Source: Parapedobacter deserti
GTDB taxonomy: Bacteria > Bacteroidota > Bacteroidia > Sphingobacteriales > Sphingobacteriaceae
Assembly: GCF_042646065.1 (NCBI RefSeq)
Contig: NZ_JBHRTA010000038.1
Span: 992,001-1,056,000, forward strand
Reading direction: 5' to 3'
Length of the DNA stretch: 64,000 bases
Shown here piece after piece: positions 1 to 8,779 of the stretch. The stretch's first letter is position 1; the number at the start of each line of letters is the position of its first letter. A model generated the notes under the pieces. The model was not told the DNA's origin. It searched no databases and saw only the letters and a program-made list of their open reading frames with translations. The translations under genes were made by a program, and so were the position numbers.

Positions 1-790
1 AGGCATACATTGCCAAGATATTGCCTTGGGGAAAAATTCCGTACACCAGCCAAGAGACAAGCAAACCGAGTGTAAACACGACATTCCCCAATACCCAGAA
101 TGGGGTAAGTTTTCCAAGGATGAAATGGTGTTTTTTGATTGGCGTTACATTGATCTGTTCGATGGTACCTACCTCTTTTTCCTTGACGATGTTTAGCGCC
201 GTGAGAAAGCCGCCAACCATGGTCAGCAAAATCGCCAGGATTCCTGGCACCATGAAAAACCGGTAGCTGAGTAGGGGGTTAAAGCGGTTGCTCGGTAGCA
301 CTTCAATGATTGGCATTGGTTCGAAGCGGGTGGGGGCCGTCCACTCCAGCAAAATTCCATGGTGATAGTCGAGGAGGATGTCAGCAAGGTAAGCGCCGCC
401 GAGGCCAGCCTTGGTCCCGTTGATTGCATTCACAGCGATGAGCAATTGCTGCTCACCTTCTCGGATAAGGTTGCGCTCGAATCCACTTGGTATTTCCAGT
501 GCAAGGTCGGCGTCATCCAGTTCAATAAGCCGATATGCTTCTGCCATTGACGCATGGTATCCTTGCAGCCTGAAATAACCCGATGCGATGATTTTCGAGA
601 TAAGTTGGCGTGAATAGGGCGAATGGTCGTGGTCAACCACCGATAAGTTGATTTTTTTTACCTCGTAATCGGCGGCAAGTGGCAAAATGATTAATTGCAT
701 TATCGGCATGAAGATGATCAGCACTAATATGGCCCGGTTTCTAAAAATCTGCCGGAATTCTTTTTGCAAGATAAATTTAATGGTTCTCAT
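1..790 (-). CDS. ABC-2 type transporter permease, YbhR-like (partial, runs off the window)
   Basis: Membrane subunit of an ABC exporter. The reading frame is open from an ATG at 788-790 to the window edge, so 263 codons are seen and the C-terminus is missing. It begins MRTIKFILQKEFRQIFRNR, followed by one membrane helix at about residues 22-42, an extracytoplasmic domain to about residue 165, and a second helix. Near residue 203 comes the EKE-x-GT-x-E signature of ABC-2 permeases. It is the last visible gene of the minus-strand export operon and lies 125 bases after the other permease. The two probably form a heterodimer like YbhS/YbhR. The family is clear; the substrate is unknown. Confidence 0.88.
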   Translation of the reverse strand, partial: MRTIKFILQKEFRQIFRNRAILVLIIFMPIMQLIILPLAADYEVKKINLSVVDHDHSPYSRQLISKIIASGYFRLQGYHASMAEAYRLIELDDADLALEIPSGFERNLIREGEQQLLIAVNAINGTKAGLGGAYLADILLDYHHGILLEWTAPTRFEPMPIIEVLPSNRFNPLLSYRFFMVPGILAILLTMVGGFLTALNIVKEKEVGTIEQINVTPIKKHHFILGKLTPFWVLGNVVFTLGLLVSWLVYGIFPQGNILAMYA

Positions 791-915
791 GTTTTATGGA
801 TAATCAGCTATCGGCAATTAGCCATCGGCCTTACTCGTTTTATTGCGTCGTTATTTACTGCTTCTGGGGTTGTTTTCGCCGCGTTGTGTCTTACATCCCG
901 ACCGCTTATGCTGTC

Positions 916-2022
916 CTATTCCAACCGTACCTTGAAACTTTTCAGGCTAATTATGAAGAAGAACAGCGTGATACCGCACAGAATAAGCGTTTCTTTCCAT
1001 ATCTCAGCGATACCCACACCTTTGATCATGATGGCTTTTGCAATGATGTAGAACCATTTGGCCGGCACAATGTTGGAGAAGAGCTGCAAGGGTACCGGCA
1101 TATTTTCAATGGGGAACATGAACCCGCTGAACATCATGGTGGGCAAAAGCATGCCCATCAGTGAGACCAGCATGGCCACCTGCTGAGACTTCGTCTTAAT
1201 CGAGATAAAAATTCCGAGTGCTAAGCAGGTGATAATGAACAGTGTGCTCTCAGCAAACAGCAACAGCCAACTCCCTTCAACGGGGAGTTGAAGGAGAAAC
1301 ACGCTCATCAACAAAATCGACATCACATTGATGAGCGACAGAATCAAGTAGGGGACAGCCTTTGAGAGGATAACCCCCACCGGTCTGAATGGTGAAACCA
1401 ATAGGATTTCCATGCTGCCCATTTCTTTTTCCCTGACGATGGATACAGCCGTCATCATCACGGAGACAAGCATCAACACCAATGCCATTACACCGGGCAC
1501 AAAGTTAGGTGCCCCTTTCAGCTGCGGGTTGTACAGCATGCGGATCTCCGGGGTGATGCGATAGGGCAACGCCATATTCTCGCTGATTTCCGTTTGATAG
1601 TCCTGAATGATGGATGATACGTAATTCGTCAACGTCGTTGCATAATTGGGATCTGAAGCGTCTGCAATTACTTGTATCTGTGCATGATTTTGATGGACGA
1701 GATCTTGATGGAAATTGGCCGGAAATACGATGGCTAGTCTGATTGTTCCTTCCTTGAAGGCCGCTTCCAACCGGTGCCTGTCCCTCACATTTTCCTCGAC
1801 TTCGAAGTAGTTGCTGGCCGCTATCCGTGCGGTGATGTGGCTGGATGCTTCATCATGAGCATAGTCGAGGATAGCGATGCTGGCGTTTTTCACTTCGTTG
1901 GTCAGCGCAAATCCGAAGATCAGGATTTGTGCCAGCGGCATGCCAAATAGAATAAACAATGTTCGTCGATCGCGAAGTACGTGGTAGAATTCCTTCCTTA
2001 CAAATGTAGCAAACTGTTGCAT
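916..2022 (-). CDS. ABC-2 type transporter permease, YbhS-like
   Basis: Second membrane subunit of the exporter, 368 residues. It has an N-terminal helix at about residues 20-40, a large extracytoplasmic domain, then five or six helices in the C-terminal half. The REKEMGSMEILLVSP segment is the typical ABC-2 permease motif. The start is set at the ATG at 2020-2022: it follows a G-rich ribosome-binding sequence and lies 4 bases after the stop of the upstream ATPase. A longer in-frame extension to 2070 would overlap that ATPase and adds a sequence unlike the family. It pairs with the permease at 1-790. Confidence 0.9.
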   Translation of the reverse strand: MQQFATFVRKEFYHVLRDRRTLFILFGMPLAQILIFGFALTNEVKNASIAILDYAHDEASSHITARIAASNYFEVEENVRDRHRLEAAFKEGTIRLAIVFPANFHQDLVHQNHAQIQVIADASDPNYATTLTNYVSSIIQDYQTEISENMALPYRITPEIRMLYNPQLKGAPNFVPGVMALVLMLVSVMMTAVSIVREKEMGSMEILLVSPFRPVGVILSKAVPYLILSLINVMSILLMSVFLLQLPVEGSWLLLFAESTLFIITCLALGIFISIKTKSQQVAMLVSLMGMLLPTMMFSGFMFPIENMPVPLQLFSNIVPAKWFYIIAKAIMIKGVGIAEIWKETLILCGITLFFFIISLKSFKVRLE

Positions 2023-2026
2023 TTTT

Positions 2027-2773
2027 TTATTCCCCCCGTTTTGCGACGCGTGCCAGCTGGTAAAAGACACCGTCCATTGATGTTTCGTTCAGTTGCGCTT
2101 TCAGTTCCCTGGGTGTTCCCAACGCTTTAATTTGGCCGTCTACCATAATTGATACACGGTTGCAATATTCCGCCTCGTCCATGTAGTGCGTGGTTACGAA
2201 GACGGTGATTCCCCTGCTTGCAGCTTCATAAATTAAGGTCCAAAACTGCCGCCTCGTTACGGGGTCAACGCCGCCGGTCGGTTCATCCAGGAATACGATT
2301 TTGGGTTCATGCAGTATGGCTATGGAAAATGCCAGTTTTTGCTTCCAACCGAGCGGCAGATTTCCAACTAACTTCTTTGCTTCCGACTCGATTTCCAGTT
2401 GATGGAGCAATTTTCCGCTCTTCGATTTAAGCTGCTGGTCGGTCAGTCCATAGATACCGCCGAAAAACCGTATGTTTTCCAGTACGGTTAAATCTTCATA
2501 GAGCGAAAATTTCTGGCTCATGTAGCCGATATTCCGCTTGATCTGCTCGGTTTGTTTGTACACGTTAAGCCCGGCCACGGCCGCCCTTCCGGAAGAAGGC
2601 ACAGACAGGCCGCATAGCATCCGCATGGCTGTGGTCTTTCCAGCACCGTTTGCGCCGAGGAAGCCGAATATTTCACCGCGGTATACATCAAAAGAGATTT
2701 CGTCGACGGCGGTAAAGCTATCGAACCGTTTGGTTAATTTTTCGGTGAGGATAACCGGTTCCTTATTTTTCAT
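2027..2773 (-). CDS. ABC transporter ATP-binding protein (second half of a split YbhF)
   Basis: Cytoplasmic ATPase that powers the exporter, 248 residues. Walker A is GANGAGKTT near residue 40 and Walker B is IVFLDEPTGGVDP near residue 163. The ABC signature is LPLGWKQ instead of LSGGQ, as is common in the C-terminal half of YbhF-type proteins, so this domain may be the less active partner. It starts 11 bases inside the end of the upstream ATPase, which suggests coupled translation. In E. coli the two ATPase domains are fused in YbhF; here they are separate proteins. Confidence 0.92.
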   Translation of the reverse strand: MKNKEPVILTEKLTKRFDSFTAVDEISFDVYRGEIFGFLGANGAGKTTAMRMLCGLSVPSSGRAAVAGLNVYKQTEQIKRNIGYMSQKFSLYEDLTVLENIRFFGGIYGLTDQQLKSKSGKLLHQLEIESEAKKLVGNLPLGWKQKLAFSIAILHEPKIVFLDEPTGGVDPVTRRQFWTLIYEAASRGITVFVTTHYMDEAEYCNRVSIMVDGQIKALGTPRELKAQLNETSMDGVFYQLARVAKRGE

Positions 2774-3686
2774 GATGAGTCAACATTTTTATAAAACAAT
2801 CTTCGATGCTTGGCGCTATCGGTTTCACTTCAACGCCGCTGAATCTGCGTTCCACGAGGAATTGCCGCAGGCGCTGTTCCATAGCAGCATCGTCCTTTCC
2901 CCGGGTATGCGCATGAATATACTCTCCGAATAGATAGGCGTCTAAGCGTGGCTCATAGGTGGATAATACGTGGATAAGACGTGGCATATCCGTGGCTTTT
3001 ACAGCGTATAATTTGCTTGGATAAGCCGCCGTGATACCCCCAGGTGTGTCAATGGACATAATACTGCCCTGCTGTATCAGCGCTACGCGGTCGCATAGCG
3101 AGGCTTCATCCATATATGGGGTCGAAACCAGTATGGTAATGCCATGTTGTTTAAGTCGCCCGAGCATCTCCCAGAATTCTTTACGCGATACCGGGTCCAC
3201 TCCCGTGGTGGGTTCGTCCAGGAAGAGCACCTCCGGTTTATGGATAAGTGCGCAGCACAAGGCCAGCTTCTGCTTCATGCCGCCGGACAGCTTGCCCGCC
3301 CTCCGATTTTTAAACGGCGCAATCTGCGCATAAATATCCGCGATGAGTGCATAGTTCTTTTCCATTGTGGTATTGAACACCGTGGCAAAAAAGCGGAGGT
3401 TTTCCTCAATACTGAGATCCTGGTAGAGCGAAAACCGCCCAGGCATATAACCTACCTTCCGTCGTATCGCCTTATAACTGGTCACAATATCATGGCCAGC
3501 CACGGTAGCTGTGCCGCTGTCCGGCACGAGCAGCGTGGTAAGCATCCGGAAGATCGTGCTTTTTCCTGCACCATCCGGGCCGATAAGGCCGAACAGTTCG
3601 CCTTCGGCTACCGAAAATGAAGCATCTTTCACTGCGCTGATAGCGCCCTTGCTGTAGGTTTTCGTTATGTTTGTTAGGGAAACCAT
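2763..3686 (-). CDS. ABC transporter ATP-binding protein (first half of a split YbhF)
   Basis: ATPase subunit of 307 residues with Walker A GPDGAGKST near residue 36, a standard signature LSGGMKQ, and Walker B VLFLDEPTTGVD. The frame can be extended to a TTG at 3707, but that would overlap the adaptor gene. The ATG at 3684-3686 follows a strong GGAAGGA ribosome-binding site and sits 10 bases after the adaptor stop, so it is preferred. A C-terminal tail of about 90 residues follows the nucleotide-binding domain. It presumably heterodimerises with the ATPase encoded next. Confidence 0.92.
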   Translation of the reverse strand: MVSLTNITKTYSKGAISAVKDASFSVAEGELFGLIGPDGAGKSTIFRMLTTLLVPDSGTATVAGHDIVTSYKAIRRKVGYMPGRFSLYQDLSIEENLRFFATVFNTTMEKNYALIADIYAQIAPFKNRRAGKLSGGMKQKLALCCALIHKPEVLFLDEPTTGVDPVSRKEFWEMLGRLKQHGITILVSTPYMDEASLCDRVALIQQGSIMSIDTPGGITAAYPSKLYAVKATDMPRLIHVLSTYEPRLDAYLFGEYIHAHTRGKDDAAMEQRLRQFLVERRFSGVEVKPIAPSIEDCFIKMLTHHEK

Positions 3687-3696
3687 CTTCCTTCCA

Positions 3697-4593
3697 TTAA
3701 TTGCCAAACAGCACTTCGCCGTACATGCCGATTTTCAGTAAGCCATCGTTTTTCACGCGAATTTTAGTGGCATATACGAGGTTTTCACGTTCGTCTTTGG
3801 TCCGAATGGTTTTCGGCGTAAACTCCGCTTTGTCACTGACCCATTCGAGGACACCCGTATATTGGCGGTATTGTCCATCTGCGCCGTCCACCAATACCGT
3901 TACCGGCTGGTTCAGTCGGATCTGTGCAAACTGCCGGCCCGACACGTAGGCCCGTAGCGTTATGGTAGAGAGGTCAGCGATCTTGTATAGCGGTTTGCCT
4001 ACCGTTGCCATCTCGTTGGCTCGGGCATATTTTACCAGGACGGTTCCGTTTATGGGGTTAACGATGCGACTTTTTGCGAGCTGATCTTCCAACTGGGCAA
4101 TCTGGATTTCCAGCGGTGAAGTTTCTTGCAGGATGCTGGAGGACGTGATACCCAGTGATGAGTGCTGCGCAGCAATCTGTTTCTGTATGATGGCCACCTG
4201 TGCTTCAGCATCGTCAAGCTGTTTGGGTGTGGCCGCATCGGCTTTCACCATGTTGGCAATCCGCTGCCGCTCACGAGTCGCCTGTTCGAGTTGTTCCTGC
4301 AAGGCAGCGAGCTGTGCTGCCACGTTGGGCCGCCTGCTGAGCGTAGCCGCAATCTGCGACTGTAATTGGCGCTTTTTAAGATGGAGCTGGGTGGTGTCTA
4401 TGTAACCGACGTACTCGCCGGCGTGCAACTGCTGGCCTTCCTCGATCTGCAAGAGGTTGATTGTTCCGTTTGCTTCGGCCGCGATGATGGTTTCTACTGC
4501 CTCAAAAGTGCCGGTGGCATCATATTCCGTTTGGCGCGCGGTACAAGAAGCCAACAATAAAATGGCTGGTACGATTGTGTTCAGATGGTTCAT
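3697..4593 (-). CDS. HlyD-family periplasmic adaptor, YbhG-like lipoprotein
   Basis: Membrane-fusion protein linking the inner-membrane ABC complex to the outer-membrane channel, 298 residues. It begins with a lipoprotein signal ending LLASC (Cys17). A biotinyl-lipoyl half (residues 25-60) is followed by a long coiled-coil hairpin (about 65-160, rich in Gln, Ala and Leu), the returning lipoyl half (INGTVLVKYARANEM) and a beta-barrel domain. The size and order match YbhG/HlyD-type adaptors. It lies 18 bases after the TolC-like gene. Confidence 0.9.
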   Translation of the reverse strand: MNHLNTIVPAILLLASCTARQTEYDATGTFEAVETIIAAEANGTINLLQIEEGQQLHAGEYVGYIDTTQLHLKKRQLQSQIAATLSRRPNVAAQLAALQEQLEQATRERQRIANMVKADAATPKQLDDAEAQVAIIQKQIAAQHSSLGITSSSILQETSPLEIQIAQLEDQLAKSRIVNPINGTVLVKYARANEMATVGKPLYKIADLSTITLRAYVSGRQFAQIRLNQPVTVLVDGADGQYRQYTGVLEWVSDKAEFTPKTIRTKDERENLVYATKIRVKNDGLLKIGMYGEVLFGN

Positions 4594-4611
4594 AAGCTAT
4601 ATGGGATAATG

Positions 4612-5895
4612 TTATTTTCCGGATAGTTGTTGTATGTCGTATTGGATCAGGAGCCGCTGGACTTCGTGAAGTATTTTGGTCACTTTGGCCAGATCCTCGG
4701 CATGCACTTCACGCAGGTAGTCGGCCGCATTGATGACACCGTTCTCCAGTTGAGCGAGCGCAGCGGCTTTTACCGATGTGCGCAGCGCAATGATACGGTC
4801 ATCTGTGGCCAGTAGCTCCTCATATTTGTCCAGCGCAATGCGCTGCTGCCGAAGCGAAAGGTCTGTATTGAACAGGAAAGTCTCCTGTTTTAGGTCGATG
4901 GCTCTCCGGCGGATATCCAGCAGTGCCCTGTCTTTCTGGATTGTATAGAAGCCGCTTATGGGAATGGTGATCTGCACGCCACCGTAATAGTAGGCCTCCA
5001 AATCATTGCTGAGCATGTTCAGCGCGGGCCGTCCAATTCCTCCTTGCAAGAACAGGCTCAGTTTGGGTAGATTTTTTGCGGTAAGTAGCTGATCTTCGAC
5101 GTCGACAACACGTAGCTGGCTGGTATACCACTGTATTTCAGGGCGATTGACTTTCAGCGATGGGCGCACAACCGCCGGCCGCTGTAATACGGTATGCTCG
5201 TCCAGTGGCCGGTTAATGAATAGCCCGAGCATCCCCATATAGGCTTTGCGCGAGGCCTGCAGTTCCGATTCCTGCTGCTGGGTTTTGAGCAGTTCCGCTT
5301 CAAGCAGGCTGGCGCTGCTTATCAGGGACGAGCCGTTGGCTATGGCCGCTTGGGTTTTCTCCAGTCCGGCAACGATATCTTGCTGGAACAACCTGTTCTG
5401 GACCAACTGGGCATCCAGTAGCAGGATGCCAAAAAACAACTGGTTTACCCGTTGTTTGACACCGTATAATTCCACTTCAAGTGCCCGTTTTTCCATTTCC
5501 GCTCCCGCCGTGGCCGCGGCTTTCTGCAATCGCGTGATACCTCCGTCGTACAGGGTTTGGTTTACTTCGCCATACAACTTGTACTGGTCTTTACTCAGGG
5601 CGGGCATCGCCATACCGGGTACTTGAATCGGGATCTCCGTAACGGCCGACTGGTACGTAGCCTGGCCGGTGATGTTGAGCTGCGGAAAGTAGCTTGTATG
5701 CGCTTTTTCTACCGAAAACCTGGCGCTTTGCGCGATAAGGTCACGCTGCTTCGCCAACGGATAGTTTTTTTCCGCCAAGTGGTGGCATTCTGCGAGCGAC
5801 AGCGGTTCGGGCTGGCCTTGAGCGATATGGCCGAGCGCAACGGTTGCCGTCAAGCCTAAAAGATGAGTGAATAAGGTATTCATTGTATTTGTCAT
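4612..5895 (-). CDS. TolC-family outer membrane efflux channel
   Basis: Outer-membrane factor of 427 residues with a signal peptide (about residues 1-27) and the two repeated alpha-helical OEP domains; LSLAECHHLAEKNYP is the usual start of the first repeat. It is the first structural gene after the regulator and supplies the outer-membrane exit for the exporter. The first ATG is at 5895; a second in-frame ATG at 5883 is possible. A 16-base palindrome identical to one in the tetR promoter lies five bases upstream of the start codon. Confidence 0.9.
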   Translation of the reverse strand: MTNTMNTLFTHLLGLTATVALGHIAQGQPEPLSLAECHHLAEKNYPLAKQRDLIAQSARFSVEKAHTSYFPQLNITGQATYQSAVTEIPIQVPGMAMPALSKDQYKLYGEVNQTLYDGGITRLQKAAATAGAEMEKRALEVELYGVKQRVNQLFFGILLLDAQLVQNRLFQQDIVAGLEKTQAAIANGSSLISSASLLEAELLKTQQQESELQASRKAYMGMLGLFINRPLDEHTVLQRPAVVRPSLKVNRPEIQWYTSQLRVVDVEDQLLTAKNLPKLSLFLQGGIGRPALNMLSNDLEAYYYGGVQITIPISGFYTIQKDRALLDIRRRAIDLKQETFLFNTDLSLRQQRIALDKYEELLATDDRIIALRTSVKAAALAQLENGVINAADYLREVHAEDLAKVTKILHEVQRLLIQYDIQQLSGK

Positions 5896-5900
5896 TTGAA

Positions 5901-5916
5901 TTAATCATTTGATTAA
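5901..5916. promoter_or_regulatory. Palindromic operator, copy 2 (TetR-type)
   Basis: TTAATCATTTGATTAA, a 7-2-7 inverted repeat, identical base for base to 6608-6623. It sits between the tetR stop and the tolC start with no obvious promoter of its own, so it may act as a roadblock or serve a promoter I cannot recognise. Confidence 0.7.
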
Positions 5917-5944
5917 TATTGGATTAAAAAAATAGCTTTACGTC

Positions 5945-6559
5945 TTACGTCGCTTCCAGCATCGCACTGAACCAAGTTGAGATCAGTTTTTTCCGTTCGT
6001 TCATGATGGTGACGGCCTCCTTTTTAGAAATTCCTGCAATCAGCTGCACCAATGGCTTTCCGATAAACGGGAAAACGATCAGTCCCAACATATTGAAAAT
6101 AAAATGGATTGGATCAACATCAGGTCGCCGTTTGGCCAACTGTCTATAAAATGCTGAATCCGCGAAGTTTGCTTTTGACTTGATCATACTGGCAAATTTG
6201 TCCGGATTGTTCCGGATTTCGCCCAGTACAAACAGCGGAATATCCGGGTGTGCCAGTAAGGTATCGATGTAGTGTGCGGCTATTTCCTCCACTTTCTGTT
6301 CGATGCTGGTATCTTCGTTCATTAAGATAGGGCCTATTCTGCCCAGTAGGAGCTGCATCTTCTCTAAGATCACGATTTCGAAAAGCTTTTCCTTGCTCCG
6401 GAAGTAATAGTTCAGCAACGCAAGGTTGATGCCAGCCTCCTCGGCGATATCCCGTGTACGGGTGGCGGCATATCCTTTTTGGAGGAAAACCTTCCGTGCC
6501 GCTTCCTTGATTTTCTCTTCCGTACTCAGACCTGCCGTTGATGTTTTTTTCTTTGCCAT
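5945..6559 (-). CDS. TetR/AcrR-family repressor of the export operon, CecR-like role
   Basis: DNA-binding regulator of 204 residues. The N-terminal helix-turn-helix covers about residues 12-58 (EAARKVFLQKGYAATRTRDI, then NYYFRSKEKLF); the rest is a helical ligand-binding domain. The frame extends to a TTG at 6574, but the promoter elements at 6572-6603 place transcription start close to 6565, so the ATG at 6557-6559 is preferred. It is the first gene of the operon and has an operator in its own promoter, so it should repress itself and the downstream exporter genes. Confidence 0.88.
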   Translation of the reverse strand: MAKKKTSTAGLSTEEKIKEAARKVFLQKGYAATRTRDIAEEAGINLALLNYYFRSKEKLFEIVILEKMQLLLGRIGPILMNEDTSIEQKVEEIAAHYIDTLLAHPDIPLFVLGEIRNNPDKFASMIKSKANFADSAFYRQLAKRRPDVDPIHFIFNMLGLIVFPFIGKPLVQLIAGISKKEAVTIMNERKKLISTWFSAMLEAT

Positions 6560-6571
6560 ATCGTGGTGGGG

Positions 6572-6603
6572 CAAACTTAAATATGATTTCTGATTTATCC
6601 AAA
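6572..6603 (-). promoter_or_regulatory. Bacteroidota-type promoter of tetR and the export operon
   Basis: On the minus strand, TTTG (6600-6603) is followed after 20 bases by TAAGTTTG (6572-6579), matching the TTG-N17-23-TAnnTTTG pattern of Bacteroidota. The predicted start lies a few bases before the ATG at 6559. Confidence 0.65.
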
Positions 6604-6607
6604 TTTT

Positions 6608-6623
6608 TTAATCATTTGATTAA
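6608..6623. promoter_or_regulatory. Palindromic operator, copy 1 (TetR-type)
   Basis: TTAATCATTTGATTAA, identical to 5901-5916, four bases upstream of the -33 TTTG of the tetR promoter. A repressor bound here would be well placed to block RNA polymerase, which fits autoregulation. Confidence 0.75.
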
Positions 6624-6805
6624 ATCTGATTGAAAATCTTTCCCCCTTCAAATTTTGTGTCCATGGTCCTACGATGATTAAGTTATCCAATTTACGTAGC
6701 AAAGTAATGCACTTTCCATAATCATTCGATGGCGATCGTACTGTTTCTCAAGCGTTGTTGCGCGTGCAATTAATACCTTCATTATTATAGCCCAAAAAAT
6801 CTGCG

Positions 6806-6813
6806 TATTTTTG
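6806..6813 (+). promoter_or_regulatory. -7 promoter box upstream of metA
   Basis: TATTTTTG matches TAnnTTTG and lies 28 bases before the metA ATG. No clear -33 TTTG is seen at the usual distance. A GAGGAG ribosome-binding site follows at 6831-6836. Confidence 0.5.
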
Positions 6814-6841
6814 CAGGTGAATAAAGGTACGAGGAGATAGC

Positions 6842-7783
6842 ATGCCAGTAAAGATCCCGAACAATCTTCCAGCGATAGGACTGCTCGAGAAAGAGAATAT
6901 ATTTGTGATGAACGACTTGCGGGCAAGTACCCAGGATATTCGCCCGATGCGTGTTATCATACTGAATTTGATGCCGCTAAAGATTTCCACGGAGACCGAT
7001 TTCATCCGGTTGTTATCGAATAACCCTTTACAGGTTGAGGTCGAATTTCTCCGCTTAGATACGCACACGCCAAAAAACACCCCGGAGGAGCATCTGGAAA
7101 TGTTCTATAAAGGTTTCAATGAGGTTGCGGAGAACTACTACGACGGAATGATCATTACCGGCGCGCCTGTAGAAATGCTTGATTTTGAAGCGGTAACCTA
7201 CTGGGATGAAATCAAAATGATTTTCAATTGGGCAAGAAAGCACGTCACGTCGACCCTCTACATCTGTTGGGCCTCCCAGGCAGCGCTATATCATTTTTAT
7301 GGCGTTGGCAAGATTCCGTTGGATAAAAAGCTCTTCGGTGTTTTCAAACATAGCGCAATCGACAAAAGGCATCCATTGTTCCGGGGTTTCGATGATGAGT
7401 TTTACATCCCCCATAGTCGGCATACCACCATTGCAGAGGCGGATCTGAAAGGTTTAGCCGAAGTTGCCTTGCTGTCCAGGTCGGAAGAGGCAGGCGCGGC
7501 GATCATTACTTCAAGAGGCGGACGTGAATTTTATTTAACGGGGCATTCGGAGTATTCACCGTGGACTCTCCACGAGGAATATACCAGGGATTTGGAAAAA
7601 GGCCTGCAGATCGACGTGCCCAGGCATTATTACGCAGAAGACGATCCCCGGAGAGCGCCCGTTGTCCGTTGGGCCAGTCACGCTAACCTGCTGTTCAACA
7701 ATTGGCTGAATTATTTCGTTTATCAAGAGACACCGTTTGATTTAACGGAAATAGCATCGATGGAGGACATCAAGCACCCGTAA
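6842..7783 (+). CDS. metA: Homoserine O-acetyltransferase, MetA family
   Basis: Activates homoserine in methionine synthesis; cytoplasmic, 313 residues, the full family length. The catalytic Cys142 lies in YICWASQAALY and the His235/Glu237 pair in TGHSEY. Residue 111 is Glu (GAPVEML). In this family Glu111 is associated with acetyl-CoA and Gly111 with succinyl-CoA, so the enzyme is expected to be an acetyltransferase although often labelled succinyltransferase. The start is firm: GAGGAG lies upstream and the protein begins MPVKIPNNLPA. I looked for a SAM riboswitch in the 240-base leader and did not find one. Confidence 0.95.
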   Translation: MPVKIPNNLPAIGLLEKENIFVMNDLRASTQDIRPMRVIILNLMPLKISTETDFIRLLSNNPLQVEVEFLRLDTHTPKNTPEEHLEMFYKGFNEVAENYYDGMIITGAPVEMLDFEAVTYWDEIKMIFNWARKHVTSTLYICWASQAALYHFYGVGKIPLDKKLFGVFKHSAIDKRHPLFRGFDDEFYIPHSRHTTIAEADLKGLAEVALLSRSEEAGAAIITSRGGREFYLTGHSEYSPWTLHEEYTRDLEKGLQIDVPRHYYAEDDPRRAPVVRWASHANLLFNNWLNYFVYQETPFDLTEIASMEDIKHP

Positions 7784-7817
7784 GAAGCTATTGTTAGAAA
7801 ACTAAACATTTTTATGT

Positions 7818-8048
7818 ATGTCTGAACCATTTGATATCGAAGTCTTTGATCATGTCTATTCTGTTTTCCCGGAAGAGGAGGGTGTATATTCCATTTACAA
7901 AGAGGGAAGGGAATATTTGCAGATTCAAAAAGATACAGAAAGTCAATGGCTGAAACTCGATCCGGAGTCAGGTATCCCGCTTTTTGGGTTGGATGAAGAG
8001 GTAAATGCCATTGGCGTGGCAATTGTTGCTCACGAGAGACAGCAGTAA
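7818..8048 (+). CDS. Small conserved-looking protein of unknown function
   Basis: A 76-residue acidic cytoplasmic protein with no membrane segment or signal. It starts 34 bases after metA on the same strand and is probably co-transcribed. The sequence (EVFDHVYSVFPEEEGVYSIY) has the regular composition of a folded alpha/beta protein. I do not recognise the family and see no metal- or nucleotide-binding motif. Confidence 0.7.
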   Translation: MSEPFDIEVFDHVYSVFPEEEGVYSIYKEGREYLQIQKDTESQWLKLDPESGIPLFGLDEEVNAIGVAIVAHERQQ

Positions 8049-8086
8049 GGACTTTTTGAAGGGCCTAGTTCCTAAACAAAAAAAAT

Positions 8087-8109
8087 CTTCCCCCGGTAAG
8101 CGAGGGAAG
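8087..8109 (-). terminator. Rho-independent terminator of the 8151-8615 gene
   Basis: Read on the minus strand, CTTCCC and GGGAAG (8104-8109 and 8087-8092) form a stem that is followed by ATTTTTTTTG. It lies 42 bases beyond the stop of the minus-strand gene. Confidence 0.7.
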
Positions 8110-8150
8110 GTTGCCTGATAGGTAATCTAATATCTTGAACGCGATGTCGA

Positions 8151-8615
8151 CTAGCGGGTTGTGCTGGCAGTTTTCGACAGTGCTTTCTGTGCCTTGATAA
8201 ACTTTTCTTCTTCTTTTTTCACTGCTATTTCCAAGTGCTTTTGCAATTTGGCGATTTCCTTGGCCTCGTAAGCGTCCCGCTCCGCACGCAGTTTGGTATA
8301 GCGGGCGTTGATCTCAGCGATGGCCTTTTTGCTCTGCTCTACACGAATGCCGCTATCAATATCTTGCTGGTATAAATCCACAAAGAATTTATGTTCGCGG
8401 TTTAGCTCTGCATGATTGCCCCGGCTCGTTTTTATCCGCGTTTCAGCGAGGCCATACTGGTTGTGAAGCACTGCTATATTGTGCCGGTGGAAGGCGGCGG
8501 CTTCTTTTAGCGTGGTAGCGTTACTTTTATCGTTTGTCGGGTCATTAGGGTTTCCAGCGAAGCTGCTTCCAAGCGTCACTATACTGATCAAGGCGGTTAA
8601 TACGAGCATTTTCAT
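8151..8615 (-). CDS. Secreted coiled-coil protein, unknown function
   Basis: A 154-residue protein with a signal peptide (cleavage likely after SSFA, about residue 20) followed by an almost entirely charged helical region with heptad-like spacing of Leu/Ile/Ala; the C-terminal third is KEEEEKFIKAQKAL-rich. It is predicted to be periplasmic. It is monocistronic with its own terminator. No catalytic motif is seen and the family is not recognised. Confidence 0.75.
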   Translation of the reverse strand: MKMLVLTALISIVTLGSSFAGNPNDPTNDKSNATTLKEAAAFHRHNIAVLHNQYGLAETRIKTSRGNHAELNREHKFFVDLYQQDIDSGIRVEQSKKAIAEINARYTKLRAERDAYEAKEIAKLQKHLEIAVKKEEEKFIKAQKALSKTASTTR

Positions 8616-8779
8616 AATGATATCGTTTTTAAGGTTATTAATTATTGTTAATGTTTTTTGTTGTTCTTTGTAGATAAGACGACAAACTTGAGAAAACGTT
8701 GCAGCACAGTTGGACGGTTTTCGACGAAGAGGTATTTGGCATCGACCAACAAACGATATTTTAGGCCAAAAGGCTGATT

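Noticed and set aside
6624..6841. SAM-II riboswitch in front of metA
   Set aside because: SAM-II elements often precede metA in this phylum, but neither the conserved pseudoknot sequence nor its spacing is present; only a -7 box and ribosome-binding site are seen.
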